Assembly: GCA_038108875.1 (NCBI GenBank)
Contig: JAYNII010000002.1
Coordinates: 62,001-126,000, forward strand
Reading direction: 5' to 3'
Length of the DNA stretch: 64,000 bases
Source: VMDH01 sp038108875
GTDB lineage: Bacteria; Pseudomonadota; Gammaproteobacteria; Magnimaribacterales; D2472
Below are positions 52,656 through 60,808 of the stretch, piece after piece. Below the pieces are notes generated by a model that was not told the origin of the DNA, searched no databases, and saw nothing but the letters and a program-made list of their open reading frames with translations. Every line of letters starts with the position of its first letter. Within the stretch, counting starts at the first letter, position 1. The translations under genes and the position numbers were made by a program.

Positions 52656-53266
52656 ATAAAACTGGTTAAATTTCTTTCAACTAATGACAGACTATCTTGA
52701 AAACCTGGTCTATCAAAAATTCGGTTTTGGTAATCAAGCAATGATTTAGTATGTCTGTTTAGAGGAAGATTAATGCCTAAAGAAGGAAGTCTCCAAAGTA
52801 TTGGAGCAAGATAACAATCACACAATGAAAATTCTTCATTCATAAAATACTTAAATTCTTTAAAAGTGGGAGCTAATGATGTTATCTCGTGAAGAAGATT
52901 TTGTTTTGTAGTTAAGGTTTCTTTTTCAGAGCCTGCACCCCAAATTAACTTATCCACCAATGGAGAAATTTCTTTATCAATTCTAAGCATTAGAGTTCTG
53001 CAGTTCGCCCTACTCACTGGATAAACAGGTAGTAAAGGAGGATGTGGAAATCTTTCATCAAGATATTCAAGCATAACTCCGGGATTGTATAAACCTAGCT
53101 CCCTATCAACTAAAATAGGAAGACAGTGTTCAGGATTTATAGAAAGAACCTGCTCAGGAGCTTCCTCATTGGTTGTTTCTTTTATTTCACAAGCAACATC
53201 TTTTTCAGCAAGAACAATGCGAACCCTGTGACTGTAATGATCATCTTTGTCAGAATATAAAATCAT
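52652..53266 (-). CDS. sspA: SspA, stringent starvation protein A
   Basis: 204-residue GST-fold protein (E. coli 212) that binds RNA polymerase and alters sigma-70 promoters. YSDKDDHYSHRVRIVLAEKDV and the PHP surface motif in ERFPHPPLLPVYPVSRA are SspA-specific. It closes the rplM-rpsI-petABC-sspA series known from Pseudomonas. sspB, which normally follows, is not present; the convergent lpoA overlaps instead. Confidence 0.93.
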   Translation of the reverse strand: MILYSDKDDHYSHRVRIVLAEKDVACEIKETTNEEAPEQVLSINPEHCLPILVDRELGLYNPGVMLEYLDERFPHPPLLPVYPVSRANCRTLMLRIDKEISPLVDKLIWGAGSEKETLTTKQNLLHEITSLAPTFKEFKYFMNEEFSLCDCYLAPILWRLPSLGINLPLNRHTKSLLDYQNRIFDRPGFQDSLSLVERNLTSFI

Positions 53267-53274
53267 AATAACCC

Positions 53275-54069
53275 CTAGTGGTAATCTTTTTGGAACTCTC
53301 TAAATAATAGATATGAAAAAGCTGTGAAAACAACAAAAAATAAAATTACAAAAAAACCTATTCTTTCTCGCTCTACTCTCATTGGCTCTGCTACATAGGT
53401 GAGGAAATTTGTTAAGTCAAATATCATTGAATCAAATTCTGCACTGGATAAATTACCTGAACCTTCCTTTATGATGAGATGTCCACATTCTTCAACAGTA
53501 ATGATATTTCTATTCTCATCCCGTTTAACTCCACCATTGGAAGCAATAGATGGTACTTGCTTGCATCCAAGCACTTGCTTGCCCTGATATGCCTCTAAAA
53601 TATTTGGCATAGCGGTATTTGGAAAAACTAGATTATTCACACCATATTTTTTTGAAACATCTTCATAGTAGGTTCTTAAATAGGTGTATATCCAGTTGGA
53701 ACCTTTTGATCTTGCAGCCAAACTAAGATCTGGAGGAGTAACTCCAAACCATTCTTCTGAGAGGCTTTTATCTAGAGAGCCCTTCATTAGGTCACCAAGT
53801 TTAGCATTTGGGTCATAAACTAACTTTTCTAATAAAATTGACTCAGGGATATCAAGATCTTTAGCAATTCTGCCCCATCTTGAATATTGAAGGGAGTGAC
53901 AACCATAGCAATTATTTATAAATGTATTAAGGCCTCTCTGCAATGAACTATTATTTGTAAGTTCTGCCTTAAATTCATCACAAGCTCCATAATCAGCACA
54001 TTCGGCACCACCAGCTGTGTAACCTAAACCAGAAAATGAAATTATTATTAAAAGATAAATCAAGCGCAT
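53275..54069 (-). CDS. petC: Cytochrome c1 (PetC)
   Basis: 264-residue cytochrome c1 of the bc1 complex. Signal peptide (1-~20), heme motif CYGCH (NNCYGCHSLQYSRW), axial Met in FPNTAMPNILEAY, and a C-terminal membrane anchor (about 236-256). I start it at ATG 54069, three bases after the petB stop; the open frame reaches into the N gap and is not used. Electrons pass from the Rieske protein to soluble cytochrome c. Confidence 0.95.
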   Translation of the reverse strand: MRLIYLLIIISFSGLGYTAGGAECADYGACDEFKAELTNNSSLQRGLNTFINNCYGCHSLQYSRWGRIAKDLDIPESILLEKLVYDPNAKLGDLMKGSLDKSLSEEWFGVTPPDLSLAARSKGSNWIYTYLRTYYEDVSKKYGVNNLVFPNTAMPNILEAYQGKQVLGCKQVPSIASNGGVKRDENRNIITVEECGHLIIKEGSGNLSSAEFDSMIFDLTNFLTYVAEPMRVERERIGFFVILFFVVFTAFSYLLFREFQKDYH

Positions 54070-54071
54070 AT

Positions 54072-55133
54072 CTACAATCTCTCTGGAGGAACAGACGTTT
54101 TTTCTAGGGAGGTATAAAAAGGCATCAGNNNNNNNNNNNNNNNNNNNNNNNNNNNNNNNNNNNNNNNNNNNNNNNNNNNNNNNNNNNNNNNNNNNNNNNN
54201 NNNNNNNNNNNNNNNNNNNNNNNNNNNNGCATAATATGGAGAGTAGTACCAAACGGGTGCAATATGCTCAGGAGTAGAAAGAGGATTTGCTTCTTCAAAG
54301 TTTGCTTTTTCTAAGAAATAGCCGCCCATTTCAGGAAAGAAAAACATAATTATTGAAAAAACAATCATGAAAACTCCTATTCCGACCAATGCATTAAGAA
54401 CTTTGTATGGAAAAAAAGGAACACTATCCAGAGGCACGCCATCTTCATCTACATGCTTTTCAATATCAATACCCTCCGGATTACCTGCACCCACTTCGTG
54501 TAATGCAACTAAATGCATGAAAACAAGTGCAATCAAAATTAGTGGCAAAGCTACAACATGCAAAGCAAAAAATCTAGAAATTGTTGCGCCAGAAATATAA
54601 TAATCTCCTCTTACCCATACTTCGAGTGACTCTCCTATATATGGAATTGCCCCAAATAATGAAATAATAACTTGAGCTCCCCAATAAGACATTTGCCCAT
54701 AAGGTAAAACGTAGCCTAAAAATCCTTCTGCCATCATAACTAAATAAATAGTCATTCCAAAAATCCAAACTAATTCTCTTGGTTTTTGATAGGAGCCATA
54801 CAATAATCCTCGGAACATGTGAAGATACACAACAGCAAAGAACATGGAGGCACCAGTTGTATGCAAATATCTGATGATCCAGCCATAATCCACATCCCTC
54901 ATAATAAATTCGACTGATGCAAAAGCTCCTTCTTCAGTATTTTCGTATGGCATCATCAACCATATTCCTGAAACTATTTGTAAAATAAGCACAACTGAAG
55001 CAAGCGCTCCAAACAAATACCAAAAATTAACTTTCTTAGGGACGGGATGTTTTGATAAATGACGTTCGAAGGTATTAACAATAGGTAATCTATGATTAAG
55101 CCAATTAAACACTTTTACGAAAGTATTATTCAT
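54072..55133 (-). CDS. petB: Cytochrome b (PetB), interrupted by assembly gap
   Basis: Quinol-oxidising cytochrome b. Heme-ligand His pairs lie in IRYLHTTGASMFFAVVYLHMFRG and FFALHVVALPLILIALVFMHL; PEMGGYFLEKANFEEANPLSTPEHIAPVWYYSPYY is the usual Q-o side region. The C-terminus LMPFYTSLEKT is seen after 100 N. Families have about 400 residues; only about 319 are readable and some 80-90 residues (three or more helices) should lie in the gap, more than 100 bases would encode. The frame across the gap is therefore not meaningful. One-base overlap with petA. Confidence 0.95.
   Translation of the reverse strand: MNNTFVKVFNWLNHRLPIVNTFERHLSKHPVPKKVNFWYLFGALASVVLILQIVSGIWLMMPYENTEEGAFASVEFIMRDVDYGWIIRYLHTTGASMFFAVVYLHMFRGLLYGSYQKPRELVWIFGMTIYLVMMAEGFLGYVLPYGQMSYWGAQVIISLFGAIPYIGESLEVWVRGDYYISGATISRFFALHVVALPLILIALVFMHLVALHEVGAGNPEGIDIEKHVDEDGVPLDSVPFFPYKVLNALVGIGVFMIVFSIIMFFFPEMGGYFLEKANFEEANPLSTPEHIAPVWYYSPYYXXXXXXXXXXXXXXXXXXXXXXXXXXXXXXXXXXLMPFYTSLEKTSVPPERL
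54129..54228. other. Assembly gap (100 N)
   Basis: Exactly 100 N inside the 3' part of petB. The round number and the roughly 250 bases needed to complete cytochrome b indicate a scaffold placeholder of unknown true length. Coordinates downstream are relative to this placeholder. Confidence 0.97.
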
Positions 55134-55717
55134 TAAGCAACATCCTCATCTTCTCCAATAGTTAAGATGCTTCCATTAAAGGTATGTGGTGGAACTTTGA
55201 GATTAGTTGGTGCTGGAACACCCTTATAGACTCGGCCAACTAAATCAAACATTGAGCCATGACAGGGGCAAAAAAATCCTCCTGACCAAGAATTGTCCCA
55301 GGGCTTTGATTCCATCTCAGGGTAATATTTAGGTGAACATCCTAAATGAGTACAAACTCCAGCAAGAACGGAGTATTCATTACTTTTGGAGCGAGTACTA
55401 TTTAACCCTCTATAGGGTTCATCAATATTTAAAGAAGTGGGATCATCTAATTTTGATTCAACTATTGATAAGCTTTCTAGAGATTTTGATGTATGACGAA
55501 TAACAAAAACAGGTTGCTTACGCCAAGCTACTTGAATTTTTTGACCAGGTAGAATCTTAGAAACATCTATTTTAACGGCTGCTCCTAATGCTTTTGCCTT
55601 CGCGCTTGGATTCCAAGCAGCTATAAAGGGAGTAACGGCAAAAGGTAAACCAGCAGCACCAACTGCTGCTGTCATACCTATTAAAACTTTTCTTCTTGTA
55701 GTGTTGGGACTGCTCAT
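55133..55717 (-). CDS. petA: Rieske iron-sulfur protein (PetA)
   Basis: 194-residue Rieske subunit. A twin-arginine type start (TTRRKVLIGMTAAVGAAGLPFAV) serves as signal anchor. The [2Fe-2S] ligands are CTHLGC and CPCHGS with the surrounding FFCPCHGSMFDLVGRV. It accepts electrons from quinol in the bc1 complex. It lies 40 bases after rpsI in one operon with petB and petC. Confidence 0.97.
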   Translation of the reverse strand: MSSPNTTRRKVLIGMTAAVGAAGLPFAVTPFIAAWNPSAKAKALGAAVKIDVSKILPGQKIQVAWRKQPVFVIRHTSKSLESLSIVESKLDDPTSLNIDEPYRGLNSTRSKSNEYSVLAGVCTHLGCSPKYYPEMESKPWDNSWSGGFFCPCHGSMFDLVGRVYKGVPAPTNLKVPPHTFNGSILTIGEDEDVA

Positions 55718-55757
55718 TTAGGGGTTATATTCTAATGCAAAGAAATCTGATAAACCA

Positions 55758-56150
55758 CTAACGTTTTGAATATTGTTCCCTCTTTCTGGCTTTCTTTAAA
55801 CCAGCTTTCTTTCTTTCTACTTTTCGAGGATCTCTGGTTAAAAAACCAGCTTGTTTTAATTGGGCTCTAAGTTCTTCATCATATTCCAGTAATGCTCTTG
55901 AAATACCATGTCTTATAGCTCCTGCTTGTCCAAAGCTACCTCCGCCTTTAACCATTATTTTAAGATCAACTTTATCATCAAGATCAACAAGCTTTAGAGG
56001 TTGCATCACAAGCATTTGAGCAACTTCTCTTCCAAAATAATTTTCTAGAGATCGGTCATTTACAGAAATGTTCCCTTTTCCTTTAGTAAGATAAACTCTG
56101 GCTGAAGAAGTCTTTCTTCTTCCCGTTGCATAAAATGTATTCGTTGCCAT
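55758..56150 (-). CDS. rpsI: Ribosomal protein uS9
   Basis: 130-residue uS9, same length as E. coli. FYATGRRKTSSARVYLTKG begins it and KKARKREQYSKR ends it, the universal C-terminal tail reaching the P site. I use ATG 56150 (MATNTFY) rather than the extended frame at 56168 that overlaps rplM. Confidence 0.98.
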   Translation of the reverse strand: MATNTFYATGRRKTSSARVYLTKGKGNISVNDRSLENYFGREVAQMLVMQPLKLVDLDDKVDLKIMVKGGGSFGQAGAIRHGISRALLEYDEELRAQLKQAGFLTRDPRKVERKKAGLKKARKREQYSKR

Positions 56151-56155
56151 AGATT

Positions 56156-56584
56156 TTATATATCCCAATTTTCAGGTTGTTGAGCTTCGTGAGGATGCTC
56201 TGTACCAGAATAAATTTTCAGTTTTTTTATTATTTGATTGCTAAGTTTATTTTTAGGCAACATTCCCTTGACGGCCAATTCAATAACCTTTTCAGGTTTG
56301 TTAATATTCATCTCTTTAAATGTTTTTGTTTTTAAACCACCTGGGTAAAGTGAATGAGTGTAATATTTCTTATCTTCAAACTTATTTCCTGTAACCTTAA
56401 TTTTTTCTGCGTTAACAACCACCACAAAATCGCCACAATCTACGTGTGGAGTATAAATAGCTTTATCCTTGCCCCTTAATCTGTCAGCAATTTTTGACGC
56501 AAATCGACCCAATACTTTATCGGTTGCATCTACAAGAACCCAATTATGCTGTGTATCTTCTTTTTTAAACGATGGTGTTTTCAT
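56156..56584 (-). CDS. rplM: Ribosomal protein uL13
   Basis: 142-residue uL13, same length as E. coli. NWVLVDATDKVLGRFASKIADRLRGKDK, KKYYTHSLYPGG and AVKGMLPKNKL are the family motifs. First gene of the rplM-rpsI-petABC(-sspA) operon, with a good promoter upstream. Confidence 0.98.
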   Translation of the reverse strand: MKTPSFKKEDTQHNWVLVDATDKVLGRFASKIADRLRGKDKAIYTPHVDCGDFVVVVNAEKIKVTGNKFEDKKYYTHSLYPGGLKTKTFKEMNINKPEKVIELAVKGMLPKNKLSNQIIKKLKIYSGTEHPHEAQQPENWDI

Positions 56585-56607
56585 AACAGAACTTAAACTA
56601 GATGCGC

Positions 56608-56636
56608 ATATTAAAACTATGGGCTCACTTTATCAA
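56608..56636 (-). promoter_or_regulatory. rplM operon promoter
   Basis: Minus strand TTGATA (56636-56631), 17-base spacer, TAATAT (56613-56608). The predicted start leaves a leader of roughly 15-20 bases before the rplM ATG. It lies in the 83-base gap downstream of zapE. Confidence 0.7.
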
Positions 56637-56667
56637 TAATTTTCACAAAAATTATTTATCCAATATG

Positions 56668-57702
56668 CTAATTCATAAATAGTGCTTCTTTTAATCTGCT
56701 TTGAGCTCTAATCCATAAATGTTGCAAAGAATCTCCTTCATAAATATCTAAAATATCATCTCTTTTTTCAAGAACACACACTTTTGAGTTTTTGGTATAA
56801 GAGATATCAAGGAATGATATGAATCTTCTAACGATATTTAATTCAGAGTCACCCAGTTTTCTAAAATTATCTATAAAAATCCACTTATACCTATCGCACA
56901 GTTCCATATAGTCCATTGCGGCAGTTGGTTCTGAAAAAAATACTTGGAAATCTAGCCAAATAAAAGTTTTGCCAAAACCCTTTATGGAAAACTTCCTATT
57001 TGATAAAACTATGATATCTGTAAACGAGGAGTTTCTATCAAAATTCTCGAGCAAGAACTCTTTAATTGCTTCATCATTTAATTTGCTTCTTCCTATCTTA
57101 AGAAAATGATCAACTTTGCTAGATCTATAGTCTTCAATGCCAAGTAAATTAAAATAAAGAAAATCCTTCTTGATGAAACTAATTGAATCAATAAACTTTT
57201 CTCTTTGTAATCCATTCTTGTAAAGTCCTTCAATTGGATAGTTTGAAGATAGAAATACTGAGGTGTTGTAATGTCTGAGATTAGTTAAAACTTTGCCTAT
57301 TATCATGGCATCGCCAATATCCTCAATTTGGAATTCATCTAATAGCAATATATCTATATCTTTTAAAACCAAATTGCAAAATGACGACAAAGGATCTTTG
57401 ACTCCTTGATGAGATTGCAAAAACTTATGAACTTTAAGCATGAATTCATTAAAGTGAAGAATTAATGTATTTTTAGAGAGCTCTTTACTGAGAGCTTTTA
57501 AGAGTAAAGTTTTACCTCTTCCTACTGACCCCCAAAGATAAATAGATTTTAATCTCTTATTTTTCTTTAGAAATCTTAATTTGCTTTTACTATTGTCTAG
57601 ATATTGAGAATAAATTTGTAAAAATTCAGTTTGGTAAACATCAAGGTGTATACCGTCTTTGGCAAGATCGGCATATAATTTTTCTAGTATGTCTAAAGAC
57701 AA
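56668..57702 (-). CDS. zapE: ZapE, AFG1-type ATPase
   Basis: 344-residue AFG1/ZapE ATPase reported to bind and destabilise FtsZ filaments. Walker A GSVGRGKT (YLWGSVGRGKTLLLKAL, about 57-73), Walker B IDILLLDEFQIEDIGDAM. The start is a TTG at 57702; no ATG or GTG is available nearby, and GGAG seven bases upstream supports the TTG. zapE upstream of rplM-rpsI matches E. coli. Its 5' end overlaps the divergent protease gene by 14 bases. Confidence 0.92.
   Translation of the reverse strand: MSLDILEKLYADLAKDGIHLDVYQTEFLQIYSQYLDNSKSKLRFLKKNKRLKSIYLWGSVGRGKTLLLKALSKELSKNTLILHFNEFMLKVHKFLQSHQGVKDPLSSFCNLVLKDIDILLLDEFQIEDIGDAMIIGKVLTNLRHYNTSVFLSSNYPIEGLYKNGLQREKFIDSISFIKKDFLYFNLLGIEDYRSSKVDHFLKIGRSKLNDEAIKEFLLENFDRNSSFTDIIVLSNRKFSIKGFGKTFIWLDFQVFFSEPTAAMDYMELCDRYKWIFIDNFRKLGDSELNIVRRFISFLDISYTKNSKVCVLEKRDDILDIYEGDSLQHLWIRAQSRLKEALFMN
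57674..57679 (+). promoter_or_regulatory. Candidate -10 element for degS-like gene
   Basis: A perfect TATAAT inside the zapE 5' coding region, ten bases before the ATG at 57689. The expected start would be about two to four bases before the ATG. No good -35 is seen, and no Shine-Dalgarno precedes the ATG. Confidence 0.4.
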
Positions 57703-58660
57703 ATTACTACTCCATAAGAATTATGTTAAAAGTTTATTCGGTTTTTTAATTTTTATCTTATGCTCCTGCTCAAATTCTGTAGATTTAGAGCAGTCATTAT
57801 CCTCAGTAATAACTGTCAAAACAAGCGAGCTTCCTCTCTCTTCAACAAATAGAAATATAACAATTGGCTCTGGAGTTATTATTTCAAATGATGGAGTTGC
57901 GGTTACCAACTACCATGTAGTAAAAAATAACTTAAGGGAAATATTCATAGAAACAAATGATGGCATAACTTTTAATGCAAGATTATTAGGCGTAGACGAA
58001 AGGCTTGACTTGGCAGTCTTAAAAATAGACTCCAACAGAGAACTTTTTCCAGCAGTAATTGGGGATACAAGATTAATTAAATTAGGAGATGAAATATATG
58101 CGGCTGGAAATCCATTTGGTTTAGGAGTTACTCTCTCCAAAGGTATTATTAGCGCTACTGGGAGAGATTATGGAAACCCTTACCTAGAATTAATCCAAAC
58201 TGATGCAGCAATAAACCCTGGTAACTCTGGAGGTGCTTTGCTCAATAGATTTGGTCATTTAATTGGTATCAATACTAAAATATTTTCTCAAACTGGCGGC
58301 TTCCAAGGAATTAGTTTTGCAATACCAGTTGATAAGATTATAAAAATCTCATCAGAAATTATCCAAGACGGCTCGGCAAAAAGAGCATGGATTGGGAATT
58401 TTAGAGTTAAACCTAAAAGAATTTTGCTAAACAATGATCCTACTAATATTCTAGAAATTTTAACTTCTGATAATGGACCTTTATTTAAAGATTCAGATAT
58501 TAATGTTGGGGATATGATTATCAAAGTAAATAATAAAACAGCAACCTGGGAAAATTTTGTTTTTTATTTAAACAGCGCTTTCCCTGGAGACGAGCTTGAA
58601 TTAGAGATTTTAACAAACGGAAAAATCAATAAAGTAGTTATTAAAACAGAGGCTAACTGA
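57689..58660 (+). CDS. degS: DegS/AlgW-like HtrA serine protease
   Basis: 323-residue trypsin-like periplasmic protease with one PDZ domain. Triad: His in TNYHVVKN, Asp in ERLDLAVLK, Ser in NPGNSGGALL. The single PDZ (about 235-323) and N-terminal hydrophobic anchor (about 13-26) fit DegS/AlgW, which cleaves RseA-type anti-sigma factors; DegQ/DegP have two PDZ. The anchor ends in LCSC, a possible lipobox. The symbol is by subfamily and by position near zapE and murA, as for algW in Pseudomonas. Confidence 0.88.
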   Translation: MSKDKLLLHKNYVKSLFGFLIFILCSCSNSVDLEQSLSSVITVKTSELPLSSTNRNITIGSGVIISNDGVAVTNYHVVKNNLREIFIETNDGITFNARLLGVDERLDLAVLKIDSNRELFPAVIGDTRLIKLGDEIYAAGNPFGLGVTLSKGIISATGRDYGNPYLELIQTDAAINPGNSGGALLNRFGHLIGINTKIFSQTGGFQGISFAIPVDKIIKISSEIIQDGSAKRAWIGNFRVKPKRILLNNDPTNILEILTSDNGPLFKDSDINVGDMIIKVNNKTATWENFVFYLNSAFPGDELELEILTNGKINKVVIKTEAN

Positions 58661-58663
58661 AAT

Positions 58664-59923
58664 CTACCTTGGTAACCTTTCAATTTTAGCCCCTAAATAT
58701 GACAATTTCTCTTCAATCCTTTCATATCCTCTATCAATATGATAGATACGATCAACAATGGTCTCGCCTTTAGCAGTTAAACCAGCTAAAACTAAGCTTG
58801 CAGAAGCTCTTAAATCAGTAGCCATGACTTGGGCACCAGAAATTTGATTTACGCCTTTAATAAATGCGTTTGGACCCTTAATAGTTATATCACATCCCAT
58901 CCTATTTAATTCTTGAGCATGCATAAATCTGTTCTCAAACACATTTTCTGTGACAATTGATGATCCACAAGCAAGAGAGTTTAGAACAGTAAATTGAGCC
59001 TGCATATCTGTAGGAAAACCTGGATAAGGAGCTGTAGTTATGTCTACTGGGATTATGGTTTCATTATCGCCAGAAAGAAATATAGAATCTTGAGAAGCTT
59101 TTACATCAAATCCACAATGACGAAGTGCATCTAAAATATTTGTCATTCTTTCAGGCTGAGCTTTTCTAATCTCTATTTCACCTTTAGTTAATGCTGCAGC
59201 AACCAAATAAGTACCCGCTTCGATTCTATCGGCAGGTATAGAATGCTCACACGAATTTAGTTTTTTTACTCCATGAATAGTAATTAAATCTGTACCTGCG
59301 CCATGCACTCTTGCACCCATGGAATTTAAGAAATCTGCTAGATCAACTATTTCAGGTTCCTTCGCAACATTTCTAAGGTTTGTGGTTCCCTCTGCCAGGG
59401 TCGCAGCCATAATAATATTTTCCGTACCAGTAACAGTTACTCCCTCCATAACTATATCGGTTCCTTTTAATGATTTAGCTTTAGCTAATATGTAACCATC
59501 TATAAGTTCTATTTCTGCACCCAGTTTCCTGAGTGCATTAAGATGAAAATTGACCGGTCGTGATCCAATAGCGCATCCTCCAGGCAGTGCAATCTTTGCT
59601 TTACCGTATTTTGCTAACAAAGCTCCCAATACAAGAATGGAAGCTCTCATTGTCTTAACTAATTCGTATCTGGCCTCTACATCCTTAAGATTGCTGGAGT
59701 TAACTTGAAAATCCATAGACTCATCTAATGTCACTTCTGCACCCATAGAACCCAGTAACTCAAACATAGTTGTAATGTCCTGTAAGTAGGGTAAATTTTT
59801 AAATATTATTGGTCCATCAGAAAGAATTGAAGCCGCCAACATAGGTAGTGCTGCATTTTTAGACCCTGAGCAAATCAATGAGCCCTTTAAAGGGTTGCCG
59901 CCAACAATCCTTAATCTTTCCAT
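58664..59923 (-). CDS. murA: MurA, UDP-GlcNAc enolpyruvyl transferase
   Basis: 419-residue EPSP-synthase-fold enzyme starting peptidoglycan precursor synthesis. Catalytic Lys22 (SGSKNAALPML) and Cys117 (PGGCAIGSRPV) are present; the Cys predicts fosfomycin sensitivity. Length equals E. coli MurA. It shares no spacer with ibaG upstream. Order mlaC-ibaG-murA is as in gammaproteobacterial mla-murA clusters. Confidence 0.98.
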   Translation of the reverse strand: MERLRIVGGNPLKGSLICSGSKNAALPMLAASILSDGPIIFKNLPYLQDITTMFELLGSMGAEVTLDESMDFQVNSSNLKDVEARYELVKTMRASILVLGALLAKYGKAKIALPGGCAIGSRPVNFHLNALRKLGAEIELIDGYILAKAKSLKGTDIVMEGVTVTGTENIIMAATLAEGTTNLRNVAKEPEIVDLADFLNSMGARVHGAGTDLITIHGVKKLNSCEHSIPADRIEAGTYLVAAALTKGEIEIRKAQPERMTNILDALRHCGFDVKASQDSIFLSGDNETIIPVDITTAPYPGFPTDMQAQFTVLNSLACGSSIVTENVFENRFMHAQELNRMGCDITIKGPNAFIKGVNQISGAQVMATDLRASASLVLAGLTAKGETIVDRIYHIDRGYERIEEKLSYLGAKIERLPR

Positions 59924-60154
59924 TTATCCCTCCAAAGGAGTTTTAAGAGATAAACTCATCGCATGCAAGGATCCTGAAGCAAATGAATCAGCAAATAGAC
60001 CAAGCACAAGTTTGTGCCTACTTACCAAGGAAAGACCCTCAAAATCAGGGCTGATAACTTTTATACTTAAGTTACATCCCTGTGAATGAGTAAAATAAAC
60101 CTCAGCAGAGTTGAGATTTTTCTTTATTACTTTTTCGATTTCAGAGCTTTCCAT
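59924..60154 (-). CDS. ibaG: IbaG, BolA-family protein
   Basis: 76-residue BolA fold. HSQGCNLSIKVISPDFEGLSLVSRHKLV includes the conserved His of the RH motif; SGSLHAMSLSLKTPLE ends it. BolA proteins pair with monothiol glutaredoxins in Fe-S trafficking. It follows mlaC with a one-base overlap. Position before murA supports IbaG rather than BolA. Confidence 0.92.
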   Translation of the reverse strand: MESSEIEKVIKKNLNSAEVYFTHSQGCNLSIKVISPDFEGLSLVSRHKLVLGLFADSFASGSLHAMSLSLKTPLEG

Positions 60155-60771
60155 TAGACTTCGATATCAGAAGACCAATTACTTATTACTTTAGAAATAT
60201 CATTGTTATTCTCCAAAGCCAAAGCCTCAAATTGATTTCTAAAAGTTAAGCCAAGATTAACTCCGTTGATTATAATATTTACTATTTGCCAACCATCACT
60301 TCCATTGTTTCTAACTTTGTAAGTAATTGGATAGACGTTGTTGCTGGTTATCAATCTTTGGTCTACATCAACGACTGATGGCAATTCTAAAACCTCCTCA
60401 AGAGGCCATACAGTTTCAATCTTCTGATCACCCCATTGTGCAAGAGTTTCAGCATATGTATCGAGTAATGATGTTTTAAAAACTTCTATAAATTCATTTC
60501 TCTCTTCAAATGAAGCATTGTTGTAGTATTTTCGACCCATAACCATTGCTCCAACTCTTTTAAAATCTACCATTGGTTCAAAAATATCTTTTACTTTTTG
60601 CTTAAATGTTAATGGATCGCTAGCAAAAAGTTCGCTGTTTGAAACAATGACATCTACCATTTGTTGAGATTTTTGATCAATAAATTGATGAGGATTAGTA
60701 TCGGCAACTAGGCTAAATGAGAATGCAGATACATAAAAAAGTGCTAAATTAATATGTATACTTAATTTCAT
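60154..60771 (-). CDS. mlaC: MlaC, periplasmic phospholipid-binding protein
   Basis: 205-residue Tol-Tol-Ttg2 family protein (E. coli MlaC 211). Signal peptide (1-~22), then NPHQFIDQKSQQMVDVI and FEPMVDFKRVGAMVMGRKYYNNAS. It ferries phospholipids between outer-membrane MlaA and the MlaFEDB importer. mlaF, mlaE, mlaD and mlaB, which normally precede it, are missing; kdsD lies upstream on the other strand. Confidence 0.93.
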   Translation of the reverse strand: MKLSIHINLALFYVSAFSFSLVADTNPHQFIDQKSQQMVDVIVSNSELFASDPLTFKQKVKDIFEPMVDFKRVGAMVMGRKYYNNASFEERNEFIEVFKTSLLDTYAETLAQWGDQKIETVWPLEEVLELPSVVDVDQRLITSNNVYPITYKVRNNGSDGWQIVNIIINGVNLGLTFRNQFEALALENNNDISKVISNWSSDIEV

Positions 60772-60808
60772 GTGTTTATTATAACATTTGGAGCATTTGA
60801 AAGATCCT

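Noticed and set aside
53275..54252. Longer petC frame running through the N gap into petB
   Set aside because: The part upstream of 54069 is unknown bases and out-of-frame petB; cytochrome c1 has its own ATG and signal peptide.
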